From the NCBI GenBank assembly GCA_030411725.1, contig MU839839.1, positions 1,054,001 through 1,118,000 of the forward strand: a stretch of DNA of 64,000 bases. The letters run 5' to 3'. The translations under genes and the position numbers were made by a program. The notes under the pieces were generated by a model that saw nothing but the letters and a program-made list of their open reading frames with translations, was not told the DNA's origin and did no database searches. The DNA comes from Echria macrotheca (taxonomy: Eukaryota > Ascomycota > Sordariomycetes > Sordariales > Schizotheciaceae). Shown here piece by piece: positions 21,916 to 31,885 of the stretch (position 1 is the stretch's first letter; each line of letters opens with the position of its first letter).

Positions 21916-23762
21916 CTACCGCGCAGCACTCTCCCGAAGACCCTTGGTCCGCAACGTCAACTTTGCCTCACCCTCGTCAAACGGCAGCCCCGCAGGCGAC
22001 GACAACCCACTAGAATCCTCACCGCGGTCCCGGTCCGCATTAACCCTGGCAATCGCCCTCCTCAACTCGTCCCTCTGCTTCCCAAATGCGTCGCTCGCGT
22101 CACTACCGCGTCGACTGCCACCGCCCAGACTACTCGCATCATCAGCACTCACCACCCCTCCCAGACTGCGTATCCTACTCGCCCACAGCCCCCTCACTCC
22201 ACCGCGCTTCCGCTCCGGCACCTCGTCGCTCCCGGCGCTACACACATACAACAGATATTTCAGATTCGGAAGCGTATGTCGTATATCCACGACCTTGAGA
22301 CCCTGTGATGCACAGAGCGCCTCAATGTCCTTGTTCAACAAGAACCAGCCGTAGTCGAACCGGAACTGTGCACTCGACCCGCCGCGGGGCACATACAGCG
22401 GAAACTCGCGCTGGGGGTCGCTCAGCTGGCTGATATCGTCACGGATACTGGACCGCGACCCAAACACCTGAATCGGGTACGGCAGAACCACGGCGAGGTA
22501 ATAATGCAGAAAGTCGGTAAGACGAGCAACGTGACCGAGCGCCGCCGACAGCGTGTCCTCGCTCGTCGACCTGAACGAGGGGTCGTACGTCGTGTTGGGC
22601 AGCGGAATACCGCATATTTGGAACGAAAGCGGGGGGCCCAGCGGGACCGGGTTGATGTTGTAGATGCTCGACAAATCCTCGCATATCCTCCGCCGCTGGC
22701 CATGTATCTGCTCCTTGGTTTTGATGGCGAGCTCTTTTGACTGTTTAAGCTTCTCTGCTGCGTTTTCCACGTCTTTTTCAGCTCTTTTCTGGGCAGCCCT
22801 CCCCTCGGCGATGGCGGCTCGGCGAGCTGCGATGGATGCTTTGATCTCTCCGTTCTTTTTCCTGGCGGAGCTGACAGCCCTTCCTTGAAGGGACACATAA
22901 CGATTGACCTGTGCCAGACGATCCTCTGCCTCGGGTACATCGTTCCTAGGCTGCTTCTCGAGGAAACTTGTAATCTGCTGTGTCAGGGCCTCTTGCGTAG
23001 CAAGTGCGTCCTGTATCGAGTTGTCCAGCGTCGACAGTCGTATCAGCGCGTTGTAAGACGACGTCGGTATCGGCGGTACGGGTTTGGGGGGTGGATATTT
23101 GTTGGAGAGATCGAGGGAGTAGATGCCGTCGACGAGATGGAAAACCAGACTGTTGGGCGGAAACCGTGTCTCACTCAGAGTCCCCAGCCAGTTCAGGGCG
23201 CGCAGATCCACCTCGTCGACGAGAAACAAACTCCATAATCCCAACCTCTTAATCCAGACCTTGATTGTGACTTGGGGCGACCGCGTAACCGAGGGGTCTT
23301 GTTCGGAGAGTTCGAAGAAGCGGAAGTTGAAGTTCTGTCCATCTGTTAGCTGGCGGCAGACTCTGGGGAGAGAAATGGTCATACCGTGCCCCGTTGGATA
23401 ATCTCGCTGGTGTATATGGGGTCCTCTTCGTCGGCTGTGTGGAGGGTAAAGAAGGCGTCAGCCAACCTGACGTCGTAGAAGTGCTCGAGCTGCTTCTGTC
23501 GCGAAGAGGGACTGGCATTGGCAAGATTGGTGCTTCTCCGGCGACCTGCAGACGGACGGAGGCCCTCGGACGAGTGGGAGTGGTGCAGCTGTGGGGATTC
23601 GCGCAGGGCCTCGAGTTTGGCCGGGCTCTTGTTGAGGGCCTGGTCGTCGATGGTCTGGCCGCGGGGTCGCGAGAAGGTCAGGTTTCGCACAAAGATGCCG
23701 CGCAGATGCCGCAGCTTGCGGTTCTGCGGCAGCAGACGCGGACGCAGCGATTCGGTCGACAT
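21916..23762 (-). CDS. UVRAG/Vps38/Atg14-family autophagy protein
   Basis: The exons are 23385-23762 and 21916-23334 on the minus strand (598 aa). The 50 nt intron joins EIIQRGT to NFNFRFFELSE. The start MSTESLRPRLLPQNRKLRHL has a basic N-terminus. A C2-like region (FYDVRLADAFFTLHT through TIKVWIKRLGLW) is followed by a long coiled coil (about residues 220-310, heptads with many Lys, Glu and Ala). Then comes the conserved C-terminal block with YNINPV, LTDFLHYYLAVVLPYPIQV and YGWFLLNKDIEALC. This is the layout of UVRAG/Vps38, a subunit of the class III PI3-kinase complex II that works in endosome sorting and autophagosome maturation. The Ser/Gly-rich tail is likely disordered. Confidence 0.88.
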
Positions 23763-24066
23763 GGTTTCATTTCGCTGCCAATTGGGGATGCTGCGGCAAG
23801 TTTTCGAGATTCGCAACGGGGTCTTGGGGAAGTTGAATGGAGCTCGACAGCTGTTGGAGCTGTGTCCCTGCACTGAGCGCCACGTGCATCATCACTGAAT
23901 GGTCCGTGCGTGACTGCATTTTAGGCTCGTTTTAGAGCTCCAGACTTTTCTGTTCTCATAAAACACACAGCGATGGTATCTATCTATTACACGTCTTTGG
24001 CACATGTCGCCCAATTAACCCCAACGCCGATACAAACCAAGAAATATTTTACACAAGAGAGAAGCA

Positions 24067-25278
24067 CTATGGCCGGTATGGACGGTAGTACGGCGAAGCG
24101 GGAGCGTCCAACTCTGACGCGCCGGCGCCGGGCCGATACGGGCTGAGCATGGTCGGGGTGAATTGGGTTGCCGCCTGTGCGGCCGGTCGCTGGCCGCGGT
24201 ACCATCCGGGAATGTCGTCATCGGCCAGATTGGTGCTGGAATTATGCTTCATCCCATAGAGCCGGTCGAGCTCTTGTTCCTCGCGCTGGTGTCGTCTTCG
24301 CCTCCACACGTACATGACGGTTCCTACGACCAGCGCAATGGCGGCAACCGCGCCTCCGATACCGAGTCCGACCTTGGTTGTGGTTGCAAGTCCCGTGTTG
24401 CCTTCGGATGACGACCCCTTTTGCTCTGCATCGCCGGGTGATGCCGTGCTGTTGTTGCTGCTGTTGGCACTGTCGGACCCCGAAGGAAGCGGCGCCGACC
24501 CGTCGGTGGCTAGGGTGGGCATCCCGGACGCAATGGCCGTGTCGATGGTCTGTGTTCCTGATGTTGCCGTTGGCTGATTCCGGGTGTTGGTTTTTGTGGC
24601 TCCGGCACCGGCACCGGCCCCCGGCTTGGAGGTGGTTGCCGGCAAGTCGCTGCTCTGCCAGTTGATCTGGATCATTGGCGCAAAAAGGCTGAAGGCCGTG
24701 ATGGATGCCTTCGCATCGGGCACCGTCTGAAACCCAAAATCGCCGCTCTTGCTACCATCGCACGTCACAGTTGGCACCGTGGTCGACGTCGCAATCATGG
24801 TGCATGTCTGGCCGTTGATGTTGGCACACGCGTAGCCGCTGTCATGGTCAGTATGAGCTCTCAAGAGTGACAAGAGGTAGTACCTTGGACAGCATCCCGC
24901 TGCAGTCTCACCAGCCAACAGCTTAAACTGTACCGGCCATTCCGAACCACCGCCACTCCCTCCCGTCGCCATACATGCTGTCGCGTACCCTACCGGACAC
25001 TGCACTCCCGGAGAGTAGAATCCCCATCCGCCCGCCGACTTGGGTGGAGCACCGCTGGAAGTGGGTGGCCAGCACGATGTTGCGTCGACGCCCTTCCCTT
25101 TGGAACAAGTCTGTCCCAGGCTGGCTACGTTCAGCGTGGAAGCCCCGATGAGGCCGATGCCAAGGAGCCCGCCATCAACCGCTCCGACTGCTACCGTGCA
25201 TGCCGGCGGCGGCGTAAATGTTGTCGTTAGAGGACCGAGATTAATCGGGGCCTGGTTTACCAGAACAGTGGCCGCCAT
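24067..25278 (-). CDS. Single-pass Ser/Thr-rich membrane protein (Mid2/Wsc-like layout)
   Basis: The exons are 24884-25278 and 24067-24838 (388 aa). The intron (GTACTA...ACAG, 45 nt) joins GCCP to SGYACAN. The ectodomain begins INLGPLTTTFTPPPAC and has about ten cysteines in a pattern seen in fungal surface proteins (GVQCPVGYATAC, AAGCCPSGYAC). A Ser/Thr/Pro-rich stalk follows. One clear transmembrane helix (VGLGIGGAVAAIALVVGTVM, about residues 284-305) is followed by a basic stop-transfer RRRRHQREE and a Pro/Tyr-rich tail. There is no obvious signal peptide. The layout resembles cell-wall stress sensors, but no WSC domain is present. The frame is open about 200 codons upstream without an ATG, probably by chance. 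Confidence 0.78.
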   Translation of the reverse strand: MAATVLVNQAPINLGPLTTTFTPPPACTVAVGAVDGGLLGIGLIGASTLNVASLGQTCSKGKGVDATSCWPPTSSGAPPKSAGGWGFYSPGVQCPVGYATACMATGGSGGGSEWPVQFKLLAGETAAGCCPRYYLLSLLRAHTDHDSGYACANINGQTCTMIATSTTVPTVTCDGSKSGDFGFQTVPDAKASITAFSLFAPMIQINWQSSDLPATTSKPGAGAGAGATKTNTRNQPTATSGTQTIDTAIASGMPTLATDGSAPLPSGSDSANSSNNSTASPGDAEQKGSSSEGNTGLATTTKVGLGIGGAVAAIALVVGTVMYVWRRRRHQREEQELDRLYGMKHNSSTNLADDDIPGWYRGQRPAAQAATQFTPTMLSPYRPGAGASELDAPASPYYRPYRP

Positions 25279-26375
25279 GATGTTTGTTGGATTTAGTGTA
25301 TGTCCTCCAGAGTAAAAACCCTCGTCCAGAGAGGGACGGAGGACAGACGGGCAGAAACGCCATTTTACATGCTCCCTGGCGTCTCCCAATCGGTATACGA
25401 TCGACACGACGGCTCTGGTGCCGAATACAGCAGCTGTCTTCCAGTCGTGATGTTCAGCAGTGACGTGCGTACCCGGGCGTACAGAAACGGCGCACGTTTC
25501 AGAATCCAGGGTCGCGGGGAACACAAGCCACCGAGCCACGGCTCGCGCTGCCGCTGGGCCAGAGGGCGCCAGGGGATCGGCCAGCCGATCTCCAGAACCC
25601 CCTGCCGATCGGCTGCCAGTTGCGCCGGCAGACCGGCTGTGGTCCCAAAAAAGGTGTGCATCCCCCGCATTGTCGACCCCCTGAAGATCATAGCTTGGCC
25701 TCTCGGGCCAATGGTGGGATGGAGAGCCCCGCGGGAGGTGCTCGCCTGCTGTTGCCAGGTTTCGAAAGTCTTGTTTCACGGGACGAAAATGGTATCGACG
25801 GTTGTGCCATTGGTGTGCAAAAGGGGAAATGAACCTGGTTCCATCCAGGGGTAACGTCTTGTGGTGTTTGCTCCCTGCATCCGTTTGTACGTACAATACA
25901 ATACCTTCCCGGAGGCCTTTGGAACCTTATTGAGCCTGACGGCCTGGGAGGGGCGAGATGATAAGCAGGTTTCTCCCAGCAGGTAGCGGCGGATCTCGAA
26001 ACAAACATGCTGCTGGGGCCGTCCTATGAAACATTTGACAGTCCAAACTCCTCCGGAGCCGAAGCCCCAGTGACAGCAACCCACCACGAGGCCATCAAGA
26101 AAAGAACCCGGCCCGACATTTTCCCATGCACCCCTATCAGATGCCCTTTCCCAGAGCATCACGTGCTGACAGTTGAGGTACTATCTTTGTGTGACGTCGG
26201 ATTGACAGAGACAGGAGCGAAGGCTGCGATCATGAATAAGATGACGTGACAATGGCAGAGCATATTCCCCGCTGCAAATGAAGATGCTTCATAAAGTTCC
26301 AGATCTCCAGGGCATTCCACAACTCTCATCCTCCAAATACCTACGTATTCGATATTGTTTTCGCACAAATCCAAA
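25279..26375. other. Divergent intergenic region
   Basis: It separates the minus-strand membrane protein from the plus-strand gene at 26376. The long open frames here lack ATG starts and domains. No RNA or repeat was recognised. Confidence 0.4.
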
Positions 26376-26867
26376 ATGCCTATCCTGAAGCACATCTCCC
26401 CCCTAATCCCGGCATTCCGCCGGGCCATGGCCCCGCACCCGCACCACCTCCGCGCCACGGCCGCCGAAGCACCCCACCTCTGGCACCGCATCTTCGGCCA
26501 AGACTCGGAGCCGGCCGTCGCCCTTGCCGGCGCCCAGCCCCGCGACTCGTACTGGAAGTACTGGAACATAGCCGACCCGAGCGTCGATGTCTCTGCCGCG
26601 CGACCGGCGAGTCCCGAGCGGGGATTCAGGGTAGCCATGATGGTGTTCGGGAGCGAGGTCAAGGGCAACCCGACCGAGAGCGAGGCCGACGTGGCCGCCG
26701 ACCGGTGCGAGGACGACCCGCTGCCGCCGGTGATGCATCGTACCATCCAGATGCCGGCCGGCGAGGCAGCGGCTTATGGGCGTCCGACGGATTCGGAGGA
26801 GCGCGTGGCTGCAGACCGGGCGGCGGAGGATCCGTTGAGGAAGGGGGGTCAGGGGGGGTATTGTTAG
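26376..26867 (+). CDS. Small protein with two acidic ADR repeats, possibly mitochondrial
   Basis: It is a single frame of 163 aa from ATG at 26376 (CCAAAATGCC). The N-terminal 35 residues (MPILKHISPLIPAFRRAMAP) are basic, with no acidic residue before position 35, as in a mitochondrial presequence. Two related segments follow: NPTESEADVAADRCEDDP (about residue 97) and RPTDSEERVAADRAAEDP (about residue 135). Similar SEADVxADR motifs occur in small fungal proteins of unknown role. I see no enzyme motif. The protein ends shortly after the second repeat with GGQGGYC. The gene diverges from the membrane protein and converges with the alcohol dehydrogenase, about 200 bp away. Confidence 0.65.
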   Translation: MPILKHISPLIPAFRRAMAPHPHHLRATAAEAPHLWHRIFGQDSEPAVALAGAQPRDSYWKYWNIADPSVDVSAARPASPERGFRVAMMVFGSEVKGNPTESEADVAADRCEDDPLPPVMHRTIQMPAGEAAAYGRPTDSEERVAADRAAEDPLRKGGQGGYC

Positions 26868-27064
26868 TCTCAACTGTCCACTGGGAACAAGATGGATAAA
26901 GGTTCTGAGGAATGCGGAAAGCTTGATACCTGTGGAGGCGAGAAGAAGGTCTGATAAGGACGGAGGAGGCGAAACAGGTTCAGATAAAGAGCACAAAACA
27001 GTGTAACAACAAAACAAAAACAAAAAAAGTTGGACAAGTCCATCTGTTTTACTTGAAAGAGTAT

Positions 27065-28295
27065 CTACTGCTCGATCGAATCCCACCTCAACACCGGCTT
27101 GATAACCTTTCCGGATTTCGCGTCCGCAATCGCCCTCTCAAAATCCTTCACATCATAATACTCAATAAACCGCTCCAACGGAAACAGCCCCTTCGCCTGC
27201 ATCTCCATGAGATAAGGAATAAAAGTCCCCGGCAAGCTGTCCCCCTCGGAACAGCCGACATACTCCTTCCCATACGTCAACATATCCATAATCTCCACAT
27301 CCACACACCGTCCCGGCCCCGGCGCGCCCACCGTCGCCGCCCGCCCCCTCGACCCGAGCGCGTCAATCATAGTCCTCACCACAGCCGGCACGCCGGTACA
27401 ATCGACCGCAAAATCCACGCCATTACTCCCGCTCAGCCGTCTAATCTGCTCCACCACGTCCTCCGCGCTCCCATCCACGCCATGCGTAGCCCCCAGCTCC
27501 CTCGCCAGCGTTAGTCTCTCCGGCTGCAAATCGACAGCAATAACCACCCCCGCCTTGCGAATCAGCCCCGCAGCCATGACAGCCGCCATACCCACGCTGC
27601 CCACACCAAACACCGCGACCGACGACCCCTCGCGCACATTGAGACTGTTCAGCACGGCCCCGGCGCCAGTCTGCATCCCGCATCCCAGCGGCGCGAACAA
27701 TCCCAAGTCCGTCCCGGTGGGAACCTTGACCACGCTGGAGCGGTGCACGAGCGTGCGGCGGGAGAAGGACGACTGCCCGAAGAAGGACGAGTGGATCTCC
27801 CCTTCTTTTGTGCAGTCTTGCGACAGATTCATAGCTGCGCTGCCGTCGGGCCGGCGCCCGCCGAAGTTGCGGTCGTTGAAGGTGTGGCAGTAGGCTGGGT
27901 GGCCTGCTGCGCACTCGCGGCATGTTTCGCAGTGGGAGAAGGAGAGGAGGACCGAGTCGCCTGGGGCGCAGGTGGTTACTTGGGAGCCTGTTGCTAGGAC
28001 TTTGCCTGCGCCTTTTTATCGAGATATCTGTTAGTATACTGGAGGGAGGGAGGTGAGGAGAGGGACGAAGCGAGGAATGATAAAGGGGAGAGGGAGATAT
28101 ACCTTCATGGCCGAGCACCGCGTTGGGCGCGCATGGGAGCAGACCGACGGCGCAGGAGAGGTCGGTGTGGCAGAGGCCGGAGGCGTGGATCTCTACGAGG
28201 ACTTCGTCGGGCTGGATTTTGTCGAGGAAGATGGGCCGGAGGGTAAAGGTGCCGTTTAGTTCGGGGACGACGAGTGCTGTGGTTTGGCAGGACAT
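27065..28295 (-). CDS. Zinc-dependent alcohol dehydrogenase (aryl-alcohol type)
   Basis: Two exons, 28103-28295 and 27065-28011, encode 379 aa. The 91 nt intron (GTATAT...AAAAG) interrupts GHEG. Catalytic zinc ligands are Cys42 (SGLCHTD), His63-Glu64 (LGHEG) and the cysteine of LGCGMQTGAGAVLN. The structural zinc site is the four-Cys run CETCRECAAGHPAYC. The Rossmann part has FGVGSVGMAAV and an acidic residue after the second strand (VIAVDLQ), which favours NAD over NADP. The overall pattern matches aryl- or benzyl-alcohol dehydrogenases that oxidise aromatic and other primary alcohols in the cytosol. It lies 1.1 kb from a tRNA gene; nothing links it to the P450 beyond proximity. Confidence 0.93.
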
Positions 28296-29367
28296 TTTTG
28301 GCGGTTTCCGGGTCCGGTGTGTTCGCCGTTCAAACTGGGGAGTGATGTCAGGTGGTGTATGTTATTGATTGGGTAGGTATGGGATGTCGTCAATGATGTC
28401 AAAGGGGGGGAGAAACGTGTGACGTCCAACAAACAAGAAATGTACCCCTCTCCAATCCAGATACCAAATCGCGGTGTGGTGCAGAAGAAACGCAATACGG
28501 ACACTACCCCTTCCGATCCCCCGATCCCCAGACTCGTCTTGATAGTGCAGACGAAAAAAAGGGGGCGGGTGGTTCATCCCATCCTCCACCCCGTCAACCC
28601 GATCCGATTGACCTGGACCACACGGGAAGCCAAAAATACAGGGATTCCCCAACATTTCTCTTGCATCGCATCGCCGACGCCAACAGCCGGTTCCCGTTCC
28701 CGACACGTCGGAGTGGCGGTGGGAGGGCGGGCTTGGCAATTATTCTCGGGACGGACACCTGAAAAAAAAATCGGGATAGGCACGTGCAAGGTCGTACTTT
28801 GGGAGGTCGGATACCCCACGGGGAGGATGAATATGCTTAATTCTTGTTCATGCATGATGATGGGACGTGAGTGTTGTACTGTCGGCGGTTGTAACCCCCT
28901 GGGAGACTTGGTCATGCACACTACGAGTGGCTCAAATGGTTACCTGATGGTCTAGACCATTTGACTAGGGGGACTGTGTCAATCTGCTGTATGAGAGGTA
29001 GATACCTAAGCTGGAATGCAGAAGAAGTTAAACATCCTGACTTCAGTAGCCGTGGGAAGTGGCAAACTGTAAACATGAAGTTTCACACCTAGAGACACTG
29101 GTTTGTAGTGCGGAGACGAAGACGGCAGCCAAGCCGGAAAGCTGCGTCTAGAAGATAGTCTTGTGAGAGACAAGGGCATTGTGATTGGATATTACTATTA
29201 TTTTAGCTTGATCGAGCGAACAATACGGATACTCGGGTCGGTGGCGGCGGCTCGAAAAAACATAGAGATCCCAAAATGATACATCTAAAAGAGTTTTGAT
29301 GTACCGGTACCTTGCCAGTGCCACTCAAAGACTTCCCTAGCCAGAAGAAACTCCACGAAACAGCCAA
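28296..29367. other. Intergenic region upstream of the dehydrogenase
   Basis: This should hold the dehydrogenase promoter. The plus-strand frame 28419-28955 has no domain and unusual composition and is not called. tRNA-Ser follows directly. Confidence 0.4.
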
Positions 29368-29485
29368 GTCACTTTGGCGGAGTGGTTAACGCGCTGCCCT
29401 GCTACGTCTCATCTACCTGCAGAAGGGTGGGTACGACTGCCAGGCAGTTCCCTCGGGAGCGTAGGTTCGAATCCTACAGGTGACG
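29368..29485 (+). tRNA. tRNA-Ser(GCT) with intron
   Basis: A type II tRNA. The acceptor stem GTCACTT pairs with AGGTGAC, the anticodon stem CTGCC pairs with GGCAG, and the T arm contains GGTTCGAATCC. The anticodon loop CTGCTA gives anticodon GCT at 29401-29403. An intron of 37 nt (29405-29441) follows the base 3' of the anticodon, the canonical nuclear tRNA position. A long variable arm (TTCCCTCGGGAGCG) supports serine. A near twin lies on the other strand at 58326-58446. Confidence 0.93.
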
Positions 29486-29737
29486 GTGTATTGGTTCCTT
29501 TGGTCACCAGCCATTGGATCGTAGGACTTTCAAACCTTTTTTTTTTTTTGTTGTGCAGTTTCCTGGCCTCCATGCCAGAGCCAATGTCAAACGCAATGAT
29601 TACGATCACAGCTCGAGGGTGCAAATCCTGAGAATGGAGAGGATAATTATAATATAATTGTTAACCACAACACCACGCATCCATACCATCCCAACGCCTT
29701 CAGCTAATTACATGATAATACATTTTTAACCCCTTGA

Positions 29738-31416
29738 TTACGCCTTGACACCAGTCCGTCCAAGCGAGACCCCCAATGGAGACGCCTTCCACTGCTTCGT
29801 CACAGGATCAAGGCACTCAGCCTCGGCCGCCGTCCACTCATCAATAATCATCTGCTTGCGCTTCTCATCCCGCGGCGTGATGCTCGCCGGGTACTCCTCA
29901 GGCATACATACGAAACCCTGCGTCAATTTCTCCTGGTCCGGAATAATCTCCTTGCCCTGGGCATCAACTGCTGGCCTGATATCAAAACCCCACAGCATCC
30001 GCGACACACCGAGGAACAAACTGCGCTCCGCAACGTGAATACCAGGGCAGATGCGACGACCGGCGCCAAAGGTGAACTGGTCACGTTTGGATGCGTCAGG
30101 GTTGGCTGCAGCATCACCAAGCGACTGGAAGTCATCCTTGTATCGGTCCGGCTCGAACCGGCGCGGGTCGGGGTGCCGGGCGGGGTCCATGTGGATCGCC
30201 CAGACATTGTTGACAACACCGGCGTCCTTGGGGATCAGGTACCCATTGTAGTAGTCGTCCTTGGTCACGGCATGCGGAACGGCCCCCATGATGGTCGTCG
30301 GCATCCAGCGGAGCGACTCCTTGACGATGGACCGGATGTACTGTAGGTTCGGCTCGTCCTCCATGGTCGGCAGTCTATCCGAGCCAATGACCCGGTCGAT
30401 CTCCTCCTGGGCCTTGCGCTGGACCTCCGGATACAGAAGCATGGCCTGAACGAAAGCGTAGAGGGTGCTGGAGGTGGTGTCGGAGCCGGCCTCCAGAAGC
30501 GTGCCAGTGATGTAGGAGGCCTGGTCATCATCAAATCCTTCCGTCTTCTGGACAGCGACGAGCTCCTCCGAGAAGCAGCGGGTGATGGTGCCGGCAAGGG
30601 TGTCCTGCTTGGCCTTGAGCCAGTGGTTGAGATACAAGGCCTTCTCCTTCTTGTGCAGGCCGCGCGCCTTCTTGACGATAGGGATCATGAACTCGGGCAG
30701 CTTGCGCATCCAGGGGAAGAAGTCCACCAGGCCTGCCATGCCCGTCTGGTTGAGGTCGGCAAACTCGCTGAAACCGTCAAACAGCTGCTTCATCTTCTCA
30801 TCCTCGTAGGTCGGCGTGCGCCATCCAAAGACCATGGTGGTCGTCAGGGCGTTTGAGTACCGACGGATGTTGTGCAGGAACCTTTCGGGCTGCGTGATCA
30901 TCTCGTAAAGCATCTGCTTGTTCTCGAGCATCTGGTACGGGACATATGACTTGGCGGCGGAGATGTTGAGGAGAGTGTGCACAAGCTTGCGGCACATGCG
31001 CCATCTCGGCCCATATCCCATCATCAAAATGCGAAGATCACCGCTGCAGAGAGTCTGTCCAAGATACATCTCCTGGCGATGCGAGTACATGTTGCTCTTC
31101 TTGTCCAGCAGATCTTTGACGGCTTGGTCGCTCGACAACACGACCATCGTCTTGGTGCCAAGGATCAGACTGTAGACCGGCCCATACTCGCGAGCCCATT
31201 TCTCAAATTGGAGATGGGCATCTTTCGTTGGCATCTGCCATTGTTAGCGACGCTGTGGCGCCCGTTCCAGAGGAAACACACCTGGTGGAGGTTGCCAATG
31301 ACCGGAAGAGTAGGCGGCCCTGGTGGATAATTCTTTGGCCGACGTCCGGTGAAGAGCAAGCGGATGATGATGGCCACGCCCACCACCACGGGGAGGTATG
31401 TGAGAAGGACAGCCAT
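29738..31416 (-). CDS. Cytochrome P450 monooxygenase
   Basis: The exons are 31282-31416 and 29738-31234 (543 aa). The 47 nt intron follows the proline hinge (NYPPGPPTLPVIGNLHQ). The N-terminal helix (MAVLLTYLPVVVGVAIIIRL) anchors it in the ER membrane. The P450 landmarks are all present: the I-helix AGSDTTSS, the K-helix ExxR in KESLRW, PERF-type FEPDRYKDD, and the heme loop FTFGAGRRICPG with its cysteine ligand. The family resembles fungal enzymes that oxidise hydrophobic secondary metabolites, but I cannot assign a CYP family or substrate. The next gene upstream on the same strand is a C2H2/Zn2Cys6 regulator 470 bp away. No backbone synthase lies nearby. Confidence 0.93.
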
Positions 31417-31885
31417 CTCGGATGGACCAGACCAAAGACAACCGGCGCAGAATCGAACGATGGACAAGGATTGTGGACGACTGGTGGGCTGATGGCGAGC
31501 TGAGGAGGAAGCAGAGAGGGCAAAGGGGATACATGTAGGAAAAACGTATCAACGCTCGCTTGCCGTGTTTTGCAGGTTTTTGCAACATCCTCGGAAGAAT
31601 GGCTATCCGGGGCGTGCTGGATCGGGCCCTAAGTGGGATAAGCTGGCACCCGACCCGGCGGACGCGGGGGCGGGATGCCGGCGTGCGGGGATCAAATCGC
31701 GGAGTTGATGTGGGCATGCGGGGCCGGTAGCGCTGGAGGTCAGGGGCTTGTGGGGGACCGAGCCAAACCGGAACCGTCCATTTTCTCAGCAATCCGGGGA
31801 TCCTAGAAGATTTCTTTTTTGCTGGATTCCGTTCGTTCATAAAATACAGTCCCGTGGCCCCGGACTGCCCTGCCGAACTTTCTGG
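31417..31885. promoter_or_regulatory. P450 promoter / 3' end of the regulator
   Basis: The 470 bp between two minus-strand genes would hold the P450 promoter and the terminator of the transcription factor gene. No specific element was recognised. Confidence 0.4.

Noticed and set aside
29374..29631. Short frame of 85 codons
   Set aside because: It overlaps the tRNA-Ser gene; the translated text is the usual shadow of a tRNA.
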